Assembly: GCA_000069925.1 (NCBI GenBank)
Contig: AM422018.1
Coordinates: forward strand, 310,001 to 374,000
Origin: Candidatus Phytoplasma australiense
GTDB taxonomy: Bacteria; Bacillota_I; Bacilli_A; Acholeplasmatales; Acholeplasmataceae
Reading direction: 5' to 3'
DNA length: 64,000 nucleotides
The notes below the pieces were generated by a model. It was not told the DNA's origin, made no database searches, and was given only the letters and a program-made list of their open reading frames with translations. Below, piece by piece: positions 42,463 through 52,032 of this stretch (position 1 is the first letter of the stretch; each line of letters begins with the position of its first letter). Position numbers and translations under genes: made by a program.

Positions 42463-43092
42463 ATTAAAAACAATAACCAAAAACCAAATAACAAAACTAA
42501 AAACAAAATTATAATTGTCCTGTCAATTTTAATTTGTTCATTTTTTGCCATTAGTTCTATTGTGGCTATTAATAATTATTTCTCACGTCAAAAACAAGAA
42601 AAAATTAAATTAATGAGCGAAAATGATGCCCTTTTATTTGAAGTAAATAGAATCAGCGGTAACAATGAAGATAAAACCCTTATCCCTTTACCACTACCTA
42701 ATTTAAATCCAAACAAACATCATCATGTCGTTACTATTAATCATCAAGCTCTTCTAAACGCAAAAGGATTGGACGTTAGTGTTCCTTTATACCTTAAAAT
42801 AACTCCAAAATATGAAACTCATAACACTTTTTCTAATCCTGAAACACTCTTTAATTTAGAAGTTAAAAACAATAACACAATTTATGATGACACCAAACGC
42901 CAACAAATGGTTATCGATAAAGATGGCAAAGGTAATATCAACATTCAAATTAAATTAGAACAAAACGACTTTGTTAAAGCAACAAATCCACTCTTAACTT
43001 TAGTTCTTGACTATGAATTAGTAGATAAAGATGGCAATACGTTGGGTGGCGGTGGCCAAACTATTGAAAACAAAATTAAGCAATTAGCTTAA
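42463..43092 (+). CDS. Membrane-anchored protein (up to 209 aa), probable non-ATG start
   Basis: The open frame containing this protein has no ATG before its TM segment. AGGAGG at 42448-42453 points to ATT (42463) as start; GTG 42562 would lose the TM helix IIIVLSILICSFFAISSIVA and has no ribosome site. After the helix comes a beta-rich outward domain (HHHVVTINHQALLNAKGLDV, SVPLYLKITPKYETH, LLTLVLDYELVDKDGN). Ends at a good terminator. It is a typical surface-exposed PMU protein of unknown role. Confidence 0.65.
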   Translation: MKNNNQKPNNKTKNKIIIVLSILICSFFAISSIVAINNYFSRQKQEKIKLMSENDALLFEVNRISGNNEDKTLIPLPLPNLNPNKHHHVVTINHQALLNAKGLDVSVPLYLKITPKYETHNTFSNPETLFNLEVKNNNTIYDDTKRQQMVIDKDGKGNINIQIKLEQNDFVKATNPLLTLVLDYELVDKDGNTLGGGGQTIENKIKQLA

Positions 43093-43100
43093 TTAAAAGC

Positions 43101-43135
43101 AATAAGACTAAGTTTTTTAACTTAGTCTTATTTGA
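43101..43135 (+). terminator. Intrinsic terminator after the membrane-protein operon
   Basis: 14-bp stem (AATAAGACTAAGTT/AACTTAGTCTTATT) with TTTG following. Confidence 0.85.
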
Positions 43136-43150
43136 GAAAGGAAATAAATT

Positions 43151-44339
43151 ATGGAAATCAAAAACCAACCTTCCGCCAAACCACTTTTATTAAAAGTAAT
43201 GGCAATTATCATTTTATTTTTTTTATTTTGGTTAGCAACTTATATCTGGATTCATCATCAAACTTTAAGCCAAACCGAAGAAGAAATTATTTCTTTAAAA
43301 AAAGAAATAAAATCCCCCCCAACCAAAATGAATAATCTTAACCAAACAGAAACCAAAAAGAAAGAACAAACTTTATTAAATAATAATTATTCTTTTACTA
43401 ACCCAAAACAGAAGACAGAAGAAGGAGTTGTTTCAAAATTTAAAGAACCCCAAAAATTTATCGGTTTTGACAAATTAATTGGGTTTAAAGAAGAATTAAA
43501 AGCAGTTCAAGGATTTATTGATTATTTAAAAAATCCTGAAAACTACCAAGGTATTGGACAAGTTGAACCACCCCTAGGAATTTTAATGTATGGGTGTCCT
43601 GGAACAGGTAAAACTACCTTAGCACGTGCTCTTGCCAAAGAAACTAATTTACCATTCTTTGAAGTAAACATTCTTTGAAGTAAATAGTGCCCTTTTTTCC
43701 CAAAAGTATAAAGGGGTAGCGCCGAAAATGGTAAAAGATTTATTTGAAGATGCAAGAATTGTTGCCGAAGAATGTAATGGGGCGATCATCTTTTTAGATG
43801 AATGTGAAACTATTTTTACTAATATAAGCATGTTAGAAGCAATTTCAGAAACCGCTAATGTAGTAAATGCTTTTAAAACTGAAATGACTTCTATGAATAA
43901 TAATCCTGATAAACCAATTTTCATCATTGGGGCAACAAATCAATATCATTTAATTGATGAAGCGATTAAATCAAGATTTGATTTTAACATTGAAGTTAAA
44001 CCAGGAAATAAAGCCGAACGTCAACAAATGCTAGAATTATTAATTAAGAAAAGAAAAAATCCTTACAGTGAAGAAGCAAAACAGTATTTATTTGAAGTAA
44101 TTAACGAAGCTTTGGAAAGATTACCACAAAATCAACAATTCTTAAAAGCTAATCGTACCTTAGAAAACTTGTTTAAAACCACTGTTAGTATTTTTGCTAA
44201 AAACCGTGGTAAAGGGGAAAACAAAAGAAATGAAATCAAAAAAGAAGACTTAAAACAAGCTTATCAATTAATAATTTCACCAGATACCACTTTATTAGAT
44301 CACATTGAAAATCAATTAAAACCGAAAGGAGGTGAATAA
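43151..44339 (+). pseudogene. TM-anchored AAA+ ATPase (FtsH-like, no protease), broken by 16-bp duplication
   Basis: N-terminal TM helix (~10-33, [17 protein letters not shown]), linker, then AAA+ domain: [20 protein letters not shown], Walker [19 protein letters not shown]. At 43654-43685 the 16-mer attctttgaagtaaac/t is tandemly duplicated, shifting the frame to a stop at 43678. Removing one unit gives [17 protein letters not shown] and continues to Walker B AIIFLDECETIF, sensor GATNQYHLIDEAIKSRF and the lid. There is no M41 domain at the C-terminus (ends LKPKGGE). Corrected length is ~390 residues. Confidence 0.85.
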
Positions 44340-44342
44340 TAT

Positions 44343-44636
44343 ATGTTATCGCCATTAGACGTACTAAAAGGTTTTATTACCTTAAAATCTTATTTAACAT
44401 GGTTTTTGTTTGCTACTACTGTTTTTGGCCTTTTTTGTTTCATCAAAAACAAATTTTCTCACAATCAACAAACTACAACCCTAAAAAGCTATTTAATTTA
44501 CTTTTTAATCATTGTTGGTCTTTTCAGTTTTCTTTACTTATCTTTCTTTCATAAATCTGATAAATCTGAACCATCAAGTAAATACACAGGCCAATTAATC
44601 GGAAAAATTGATGAAGCAATTAAAAAAATACGATGA
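44343..44636 (+). CDS. Two-TM membrane protein (97 aa)
   Basis: AAGGAGG in the end of the AAA+ gene. TM helices at ~17-33 (YLTWFLFATTVFGLFCFI) and ~48-68 (YLIYFLIIVGLFSFLYLSFF), then a polar tail overlapping the next start by ~26 nt. Unknown; membrane partner of the AAA+ protein by position only. Confidence 0.7.
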   Translation: MLSPLDVLKGFITLKSYLTWFLFATTVFGLFCFIKNKFSHNQQTTTLKSYLIYFLIIVGLFSFLYLSFFHKSDKSEPSSKYTGQLIGKIDEAIKKIR

Positions 44637-44939
44637 AACGATTAATAATTATCATGGTTTAAAAAAAGATTGGGAAAAGGAATTACAAAATTGTGAAAGA
44701 GAACTTAAAGAGCTTTACGAACAAAAAGAATTAACCCAAGAAGCCAAAGATAAAATTAAAAAGGCACTAGATAACAATGAAAAGAAAATTAAAGAAATAA
44801 AAGAAAAATTAAGTGAAAATGACAAAAATATTACTATCTTAAAAGGCAAACTAATCCAATTAGAACAACAAAAAGAAGGCAAAGAAAAAGAAATTAAACA
44901 AAAACAAGAAGAAAAAAATTTAGCTTCTCCTGATGATAA
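44611..44939 (+). pseudogene. Coiled-coil protein truncated by an inverted fragment
   Basis: ATG 44611 (MKQLKKYDETINNYHGLKKD) opens a continuous coiled coil (ENDKNITILKGKLIQLEQQK) related to the 28730 family. At 44939, after ASPDD, the sequence jumps into an inverted fragment of the 1110-aa gene, and the frame ends at 44979. Product would be a ~110-residue coil without membrane anchor. Confidence 0.65.
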
Positions 44940-45436
44940 CCAACTCCTCAAATTGTTTTTGCATGTCTGGATTCAATAAACTTTTATTATATTCTTCTTT
45001 ATTAATTTCTTTTTGTTTATGAATTGGTTGTTTCAAAGTTGGCTGAGGAGTTAGGGTTTCATCATTTAATTCAGTTGATTTTGTTGTTTTTTTTTTTTTT
45101 TGAGTTTCTAAGGTTTCAGAATCTCTGTTATTTTCAGTTAATTTGTCTGGTTCAATTTGTTTGTTTGTATTATCTACTTTGTTTTCTACTTGTTGTGGTG
45201 GAGATGCGTTTTTTGGTGGTTCTTGATTGGTTTTTTCGGTAAGTGTAATAGTTGCTACATAAGCGATAGTACTTATTAAAACTGCTACTCCTAAGAATGT
45301 GCCAATTCCTGGGATTAAACAACATGTAGCAGCAAGTAAACCACCACCACCAACCCATAAAACTTTTGATGCAATAGCAGAATATTCGGGGTCTATTCCT
45401 GCATTTTCTAAAGCTTTTTTGGTTTTGTCATCTAGT
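44940..45436 (-). pseudogene. Inverted internal fragment of the 1110-aa coiled-coil gene
   Basis: The minus strand reads LDDKTKKALENAGIDPEYSA through the hydrophobic segment, the 15-nt poly(T) tract (45087-45101), and NPDMQKQFEEL, almost base-identical to 3700-4197. Both ends are abrupt (44939/44940 and ~45436). A recent local transposition or gene-conversion product. Confidence 0.8.
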
Positions 45437-46059
45437 TCTTTAAATCAATTATTTTTTAGATTATTATGTAAAAAAATTATTTTTTTATATTTTTAGTATT
45501 GACAAATAATTTTAATTATGTTATAATAAAAGTAATTAATAAACAATTTGGTTTTTCAGAAAATCATATTTTTTTTGGAAAAAAATGTTGTTCTCAAATG
45601 GTGCCATTTTTGTGGAGCTTACCAGTCCAAATTAAGAAAAGAAAAAAGAATAACTTAAAGCCCTCATTAATTTGAGGGATTTTATTTTTTTCATCCCAAA
45701 AACTTTTTTTGACTCAAAAATTATTTTTTGGATAATTTTTGCTTGGCAACAAAATTAAAGATTTTTTTTGATAAATACAAAAAAAGAAAATAAGGCAAAA
45801 TGGCAATAAATTAATAAATTACTTTCTCTTATTTGTCAGTTATTCCAGAGAGCTTGTGCTACATTGTTGATTGTTTTGGTTCATTTTTAATTATTCCATC
45901 TCTTTTGCAAAAAAAGTAAGATTTTTTTGAAATATTTCAACTGTATGTTTTCTAAGATGTGCGTCAAATTTCAAGAATTTCTAACCCCTGACAAAAAAAT
46001 CAACAATTACGTTGTTTTTGTGCCAATAACTTCCGAAGTCACAAAAATAACTTTTTTAA
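45437..46059. other. Boundary between mobile-unit DNA and core genes; no gene seen
   Basis: Contains a TATAAT (45521-45526), the words taattaataaacaatttgg and tgttctcaa shared with 36870-36920 (possible element end), and a hairpin CCCTCA/TGAGGG with T-run (45661-45690). About 370 bases of featureless AT-rich DNA precede the ATPase stop. This is a plausible right edge of the mobile region. Confidence 0.45.
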
Positions 46060-48876
46060 TTAGTTGTTTTTGGATTTCTTAGTTGCATTCAGTGCTTTTT
46101 TGATTTCTATAATAACTAAAGGAATGATTGAAAAAAAGAAAATAATGGCAAAATCTAGCAAAGACAAAGAAATTAACTTAAACAATTTTCTTATCGCAGG
46201 CACCCAAATAATACTTAATTGGCAAAAAAGACTAATGCAAAAAGTTTTGATTAAAAGCGGATTTCGTTTTAATTTAAAAGTTGAAGTTGTAAAACTTCTT
46301 AAGTTCCATACATGAATCAATTGAGTGATTGCCAAAACCATAAAAGCAAAAGTTTGAAAAGTTAAATATTTCTCTTGTAAAGTTTTTTCCTTGTGGATAT
46401 GATAACCTACGCATCCAGCAATAAAAGCCAAAAGAGCAATCAACAAACCTTCTATAATAATTTTTTGGTAAGTTTTTTTATTTAAAAAATTTTCATGAAG
46501 GGAGTAAGGTTTTTGAGGTGAGTTGTTTTTTTCTTGCGATTCTAAACCCAACGCCATTGCCACCAAAGAATCTGTTACCAAATTGACCCACAAAATTTGA
46601 AAAGCCGTGAGTATTTGGAAATGAGAAGTATGAGAAGTAAAAGGAATTAAAAAGCTTCCAAAAAAATTATGAAGCAAAATTAACATGATTTCTCCCATAT
46701 TGCAACTCAAAAGAAAAATTAAGCTTTTTTTAATATTATTAAATATATGACGCCCTGATTCTAAGGATGCAACAATTGTTGCAAAATTATCATCTGTTAA
46801 AATCATATCCGCTGCCATTTTGGCGACATTGCTTCCTGCAATTCCCATAGCAATTCCCACATCGGCTTGTTTAATGCTTAAAGCATCATTAACGCCATCT
46901 CCTGTCATTGCAACAACAAATCCTTTTTTTTGCCACGCTTGCACAATTTTTAATTTATCGTGATGATTAGTTCTTGCATAAACTTTAATCTGATTTAATT
47001 TTTTAAAAAACTTTGTTTCAGACATTTGATTTAAAGCTTCGCCTGTGATAACTAAATCGTTTTTGTTTTGTAGAATCTTTAAATTTTTGGCGATAGTGGT
47101 TGCAGTTTGAAGGTGATCGCCTGTAATCATGATGGGTGCAACATGGGCTTTTTGACAATTTATAATTGCTTGATAAACGTCATCTCGAATGGGATCTTGT
47201 AGAGCAACCGCGCCTAAAAAAATCAAGTTTTGTTCTTTTTGATCAGTTGTGTTTATTATATTGGGATTGTCAAAAGCGCAATTTTTGTAAGCAATTGCCA
47301 AAACTCTTAATGATTTTTGAGTTAGTTGATTAATTTGTGTTTCTAAAATTTTCTGGATGGCTGGAGTTTTTTTGATTATTTGGCCTTGATCTTCTATGTG
47401 AGTACATCTTTGCAAAACGACTTCAGGTGCTCCTTTGGTAATTTGATAAATCACTTGATCTTTTTCACTGCTGCAAAAAGTTGTCATCATTTTTCTTTGA
47501 GAATCAAAAGGTATTTCTCCTATGCGAAAGTAATTTTTTTTAATTTCTTGGATATTTATTTGATAAATTAAGGCTAAATTAATTAAGGCTTTTTCTGTTG
47601 GGTCTGCAATAATTTCTAAAGTTTTTTGTTCGTTTTGGTCGCTAATTAAGGCATCATTGCATAAAACACCAAAAAGCAATAATTTTTGCAAAGCGAAGTT
47701 ATTTTCGTTGTTGAGGTTTATTTCAGTTGGGTTCTTTTTTGGATTGTTTTCGTTTTTTTCATTTTCATTCCTGCATACGAAAGGTTGAAATTGATTTTGG
47801 GATAAAATAATTTCTTTGACAACCATTTTATTCTGTGTTAAAGTTCCTGTTTTATCCGTGCAAACAACATTAACCGCCCCTAAAATTTCTAATGTTTTTA
47901 GATTTTTAACAATAGCTTTTTGAGTTGTCAATTTTTTCATCCCTAAAGCCAAAATTAAAGTCATTATAATTAATAATCCTTCAGGAATAGCTGCAACCCC
48001 CAAAGCAATTGCTTCCAAAAAAGTATTTTTCAATATATTAAAATCAATATAATTATTGTTTTTAAGCAAAACAAACAAAGCATTAATCATAATAATAAGA
48101 ACAATCAATAAAGTGATGCCCTTAATAAAGCGAGTTAATTTTTGTTCTAAAGGAGTTTTTTGACTTTTGGCTTGATCAACAAAATTAGTAATTTTTCCCA
48201 TTTCTGTTTTCATACCACAAGCAACAACAACCCCCCTAGCCCTTCCTTTTAAAACGATAGTATTCATAAAAACCATATTTAATAAGGATAAAATATTTTG
48301 GTCGTTGTTTTTAGCTGCGTGACTATTTTTTAAAACAGCCTTGGATTCGCCTGTTAAAATAGATTCATCCACTAATAAATTAAAAGTTTCAATCAATCTT
48401 ATATCAGCAGCAACTATATCACCTGCCTCCAAAATAACCAAGTCACCTGGCACTAAATTTTCCATAGGAATTAAAAAATAACTGTTATCTCTAATTACTT
48501 TAACCTTTAATGAAGTTTTTTGTTCAACTAAAGCCAAAGTTTTTTTAGTTTTATTTTCATAATAAATACTTATAAAAATATTTCCCAAAACAATAATTAA
48601 AATAAAAACACCTTCAAAGATTTCTTCAAAATTATTTTTCCAAATTCCTATTGTGAAATTGATGAAAGCAGCTCCCAAAAGAAGAATTACTAAAAAATCC
48701 TTCAATTCCCTTTTTAATTGTTGGAACAAAGTTGTTTGATTGTTAATTATAATTTGGTTTTTGCCATAAAGCTTTAATCTTTGAAGAGCTTCTTCGCTTT
48801 TGAGCCCTTGTTGCAAATCCGTTTTAAAAAACGCTTGTAATTCTTTAAGTGTTTGTTGACTAAAAATATTTTTCAT
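46060..48876 (-). CDS. P-type cation-transporting ATPase (type II, Ca2+-like)
   Basis: 938 residues, full length. Actuator TGES in LVDESILTGESKAV; membrane PEGL motif (VAAIPEGLLIIMTL, ~300); phosphorylation site VCTDKTGTLTQNKM (~340); KGAPE in TKGAPEVVL; hinge MTGDGVNDALSIKQADVG; C-terminal cation-ATPase helices. PEGL in helix 4 places it with Ca2+/Na+,K+-type pumps. Extrudes or takes up divalent cations, important in Ca-rich phloem. Intact over 2.8 kb despite many A/T runs. Confidence 0.93.
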   Translation of the reverse strand: MKNIFSQQTLKELQAFFKTDLQQGLKSEEALQRLKLYGKNQIIINNQTTLFQQLKRELKDFLVILLLGAAFINFTIGIWKNNFEEIFEGVFILIIVLGNIFISIYYENKTKKTLALVEQKTSLKVKVIRDNSYFLIPMENLVPGDLVILEAGDIVAADIRLIETFNLLVDESILTGESKAVLKNSHAAKNNDQNILSLLNMVFMNTIVLKGRARGVVVACGMKTEMGKITNFVDQAKSQKTPLEQKLTRFIKGITLLIVLIIMINALFVLLKNNNYIDFNILKNTFLEAIALGVAAIPEGLLIIMTLILALGMKKLTTQKAIVKNLKTLEILGAVNVVCTDKTGTLTQNKMVVKEIILSQNQFQPFVCRNENEKNENNPKKNPTEINLNNENNFALQKLLLFGVLCNDALISDQNEQKTLEIIADPTEKALINLALIYQINIQEIKKNYFRIGEIPFDSQRKMMTTFCSSEKDQVIYQITKGAPEVVLQRCTHIEDQGQIIKKTPAIQKILETQINQLTQKSLRVLAIAYKNCAFDNPNIINTTDQKEQNLIFLGAVALQDPIRDDVYQAIINCQKAHVAPIMITGDHLQTATTIAKNLKILQNKNDLVITGEALNQMSETKFFKKLNQIKVYARTNHHDKLKIVQAWQKKGFVVAMTGDGVNDALSIKQADVGIAMGIAGSNVAKMAADMILTDDNFATIVASLESGRHIFNNIKKSLIFLLSCNMGEIMLILLHNFFGSFLIPFTSHTSHFQILTAFQILWVNLVTDSLVAMALGLESQEKNNSPQKPYSLHENFLNKKTYQKIIIEGLLIALLAFIAGCVGYHIHKEKTLQEKYLTFQTFAFMVLAITQLIHVWNLRSFTTSTFKLKRNPLLIKTFCISLFCQLSIIWVPAIRKLFKLISLSLLDFAIIFFFSIIPLVIIEIKKALNATKKSKNN

Positions 48877-49302
48877 TAAAAAAATCCTTTATTAAATTAA
48901 GTAAAAGTGTTCAATATGATTGTATTGTAGTTAATAATTAAAAAAACCAAACTGGCAAAAATCAGTTTGGCTTCATTTATCTAAATTTTTTAGTTTTTAA
49001 GTATTATTATAAAAATAGTGAATTAGATATTTAAAAAAACTTATTTTTGATGAAAGAGGATATGACTTAAAAGAGGTATTTATTGTCGAAATAAATAAAA
49101 TTATTAAAAAAATTTTCAATTAATTAAAAATATTAAAATCTTTTTTTTGCTGAAAGTAGTTTTTTTATAAAAAGACATTACAAAAGGCATCTTTTATTAT
49201 TTAAATGAATCAAAATGAAAATTAACTAATTGTTTTAAATCTTTTATTGTTTTAGTTAGATTTTTTTGATAACTAATTTCGCAAAAAAAATTAACCATTT
49301 TT
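48877..49302. other. Intergenic, AT-rich, no gene seen
   Basis: Holds a hairpin AAACCAAACTGG...CAGTTTGG (near 48943-48970) that could end the ileS transcript or start the ATPase leader. Otherwise featureless. Confidence 0.4.
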
Positions 49303-51993
49303 CTAATTTAAAATTGTTTGACAACGTTTGCATAAATCTTGGTCAGATTCTTGAATAACTACATTCCAACATCTTTTGCAAGCATAACCATTTGCTTTCA
49401 TAACATCAACCCCAAAAGATTCTTTTTGGTTTAAGGTTATTTGAGATACGATGAAAAGCTGATGCAGTTGTTTTTCGATTTTTAAAACTTTTAAAGTATG
49501 CATTTGTTTTGTGGTTAAAAATAAATTCAGATGCGCTTGCAAAGAAGAATTAATGATATTTTTTTTCCTTGCTTTTTCCAAAACTTGCAAAACATCTTTG
49601 CGTAACGATAAAAAATTATAATATTCTTCTAAAAGGTTGCTTTCTTGACGAGTTTTTAATTGTGGCATTTTTTCTAAATAAATATCTTTTTGATCAAAAA
49701 AAGGGCAAAAACTATAAACTTCAGAAGTAGTGTGAGGAATAATAGGGGTCAAAATTTTTAAAAAAGCCGATAATAAATCATAAATATTGGACTGAATCAT
49801 TTTTCTTTCAAAACTGTTTTGTTTTTCAATATATAAAATATCTTTAGCAAAATCAAAATAAAAAGCACTAATTTTATTAGTAATAAAAGGAAATAAATTT
49901 CTTAAAATCCCTTCAAAGTTATAACTTTGATAAGACTGGATGATTTTTTTTAATACTTCTTCTAAATCCAATATAACTGCTTGATGAATGGGCGTTCTGT
50001 TTTCAAAAGTGATATAATCCTGATTTTTATCAAAAGCATGGAGATTTCCTAACATAAAACGAAAAGTATTGCGAATTTTACGATAAATATCTTCTATTTG
50101 AGTTAAAATATCATTATTAATCCGTACATCAAAATTATAATTAACGTTAGCGGCCCACAAACGAATAATATCGGCTCCTTTTTGAGAAGCGATAATTAAA
50201 GGATCGATGACGTTGCCTAAAGATTTAGACATTTTTTTTCCTTGACCATCCAAAACAAATCCATGAGTAATAACTGTTTTATAAGGTGCTTTTTTAAAGG
50301 CGGCTGTTGAAGTAATTAAAGAAGAATTAAACCATCCTCTATATTGATCAGATCCTTCCAAATAAATATCGCTTGTTTGCGGGCAAAGACTATGAGAAGT
50401 ACCTGAATCAAACCAGACATCCATAATATCAAGTTCTTTAGTAAAAAGATTGTTGGGGCTTTGGGGGTGTTTATAATTTTTTGGCAAAAGATCTTTGCAA
50501 TCCCATTTATACCAAATTTCTGCACCATGTTTTTCCACCAAATCAGCCACATGATTAATTAATTTTAAGTCTAGAATCGGTTCGCCAGTTTCAGTGTAAA
50601 AAACAGTAATCGGCACTCCCCAAATTCTTTGACGACTAATATTCCAATCTTTTCTATTTTCAATCATATTAGTCATTTTTAAGTTCCCCCATTGAGGTAC
50701 CCAATTAACTTTTTGCACTTCTTTTAATAAATTATTTTTGATTTTTTCAATAGAAACAAACCATTGAGAAAGAGCAAGTGAAACAACTGGTTTTTTGGTG
50801 CGCCAATCATGGGGATAAGAATGTGTTATAGTTTCGCTTTTTAATAAATGATTACTATTTTTTAAATCAGCAATAATTTCATCGTTAGCTTTAGTATAAA
50901 ACAAACCTTCGTATTTTTTAGTAAGTGCTGTCATAAATCCTTTTTTGTTAATACTACAAACAACTTGAATGCCGTATTTTTGTGCCACTAAAAAATCTTC
51001 TAAACCATGACCAGGGGCTGTATGAACGAGACCTGTGCCTTCATCATCTAAAACGTGTTCAGCTAAAATAACTTTGCCTTGGTTACCGCCAACAGGATTA
51101 AAATATTCTAAATTTTCCAACTCTTTTCCTTGGAAATTAGCAATAATTTTAATTTCTTTATCATCCCAAGAAAACTTTTTTTGTAGTTTAGGAAGGTTAT
51201 TTGCTCCCACTAAATAACGCTTTTGATTTACATCGATTAATTGATAATTTTTTTCAGGATTTACTGCAATTGCCATATTTGCTGGCAAAGTCCAAGGAGT
51301 TGTTGTCCAAATAATTAAAGCAGTGTTTTTGAATAAATCAGTTTCTTTCATAGGAAAAGCAATATAAATAGAAGGTGATACATGGTCGTAATATTCCAAT
51401 TCAGCTTCTGCTAAAGCAGACTCCAAAGTGGGGGACCAATAAATAGGTTTTAAAGCTTTAAAAATTAATTCTTGATCTGCCATTTGACCAAAAATACGAA
51501 TTTGATTAGCCATAAAATTTTTATTTAGAGTTAAATAAGGGTTTTTCCAATCAGCCAAAACTCCTAATCTTTGAAATTGTTTTTTTTGTTTTTCTACATT
51601 ATCTAAAGCAAATTCATGACATTTTTGAATAAATTCTTCTCGATTGTTTTTTTTGTTAAACCCTATTTTTTTTAAAACTGCTATTTCAATTGGTAGTCCG
51701 TGAGTATCCCAACCAGGAATATAAGGAGCACAAAAACCTTGCATATTGTAAAAACGCACAATAAAATCTTTCAAAATTTTATTAAGAGCGTGTCCGATGT
51801 GAATGTTTCCATTGGCGTATGGCGGGCCATCCCACAAAATAAATGGCGGTAAATCTTTGTTTTTTTCAAGTTGTGTTTGATATAAATTAATTTTTTTCCA
51901 GTATGATTGAATATCGATTTCTTTTTTTCCTAAATTTCCTTTCATCGGAAAATCAGTTTGAGGCATTAAAAGAGTCTTTTTATAATTTTGCAT
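49303..51993 (-). CDS. ileS: Isoleucyl-tRNA synthetase
   Basis: 896 residues, class Ia. HIGH motif in PPYANGNIHIGHALNK (~60), CP1 editing domain (WTTTPWTLPANMA, ~225), KMSKS in GKKMSKSLGNV (~595), anticodon-binding domain, and a C-terminal zinc knuckle (CKRCWN ... CKRCQ). Charges tRNA-Ile. Intact and bacterial-type; essential core gene. Confidence 0.97.
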   Translation of the reverse strand: MQNYKKTLLMPQTDFPMKGNLGKKEIDIQSYWKKINLYQTQLEKNKDLPPFILWDGPPYANGNIHIGHALNKILKDFIVRFYNMQGFCAPYIPGWDTHGLPIEIAVLKKIGFNKKNNREEFIQKCHEFALDNVEKQKKQFQRLGVLADWKNPYLTLNKNFMANQIRIFGQMADQELIFKALKPIYWSPTLESALAEAELEYYDHVSPSIYIAFPMKETDLFKNTALIIWTTTPWTLPANMAIAVNPEKNYQLIDVNQKRYLVGANNLPKLQKKFSWDDKEIKIIANFQGKELENLEYFNPVGGNQGKVILAEHVLDDEGTGLVHTAPGHGLEDFLVAQKYGIQVVCSINKKGFMTALTKKYEGLFYTKANDEIIADLKNSNHLLKSETITHSYPHDWRTKKPVVSLALSQWFVSIEKIKNNLLKEVQKVNWVPQWGNLKMTNMIENRKDWNISRQRIWGVPITVFYTETGEPILDLKLINHVADLVEKHGAEIWYKWDCKDLLPKNYKHPQSPNNLFTKELDIMDVWFDSGTSHSLCPQTSDIYLEGSDQYRGWFNSSLITSTAAFKKAPYKTVITHGFVLDGQGKKMSKSLGNVIDPLIIASQKGADIIRLWAANVNYNFDVRINNDILTQIEDIYRKIRNTFRFMLGNLHAFDKNQDYITFENRTPIHQAVILDLEEVLKKIIQSYQSYNFEGILRNLFPFITNKISAFYFDFAKDILYIEKQNSFERKMIQSNIYDLLSAFLKILTPIIPHTTSEVYSFCPFFDQKDIYLEKMPQLKTRQESNLLEEYYNFLSLRKDVLQVLEKARKKNIINSSLQAHLNLFLTTKQMHTLKVLKIEKQLHQLFIVSQITLNQKESFGVDVMKANGYACKRCWNVVIQESDQDLCKRCQTILN

Positions 51994-52032
51994 AATTTTA
52001 TTTCTTTCTTGGAATTTGAATTATTTTATTTT

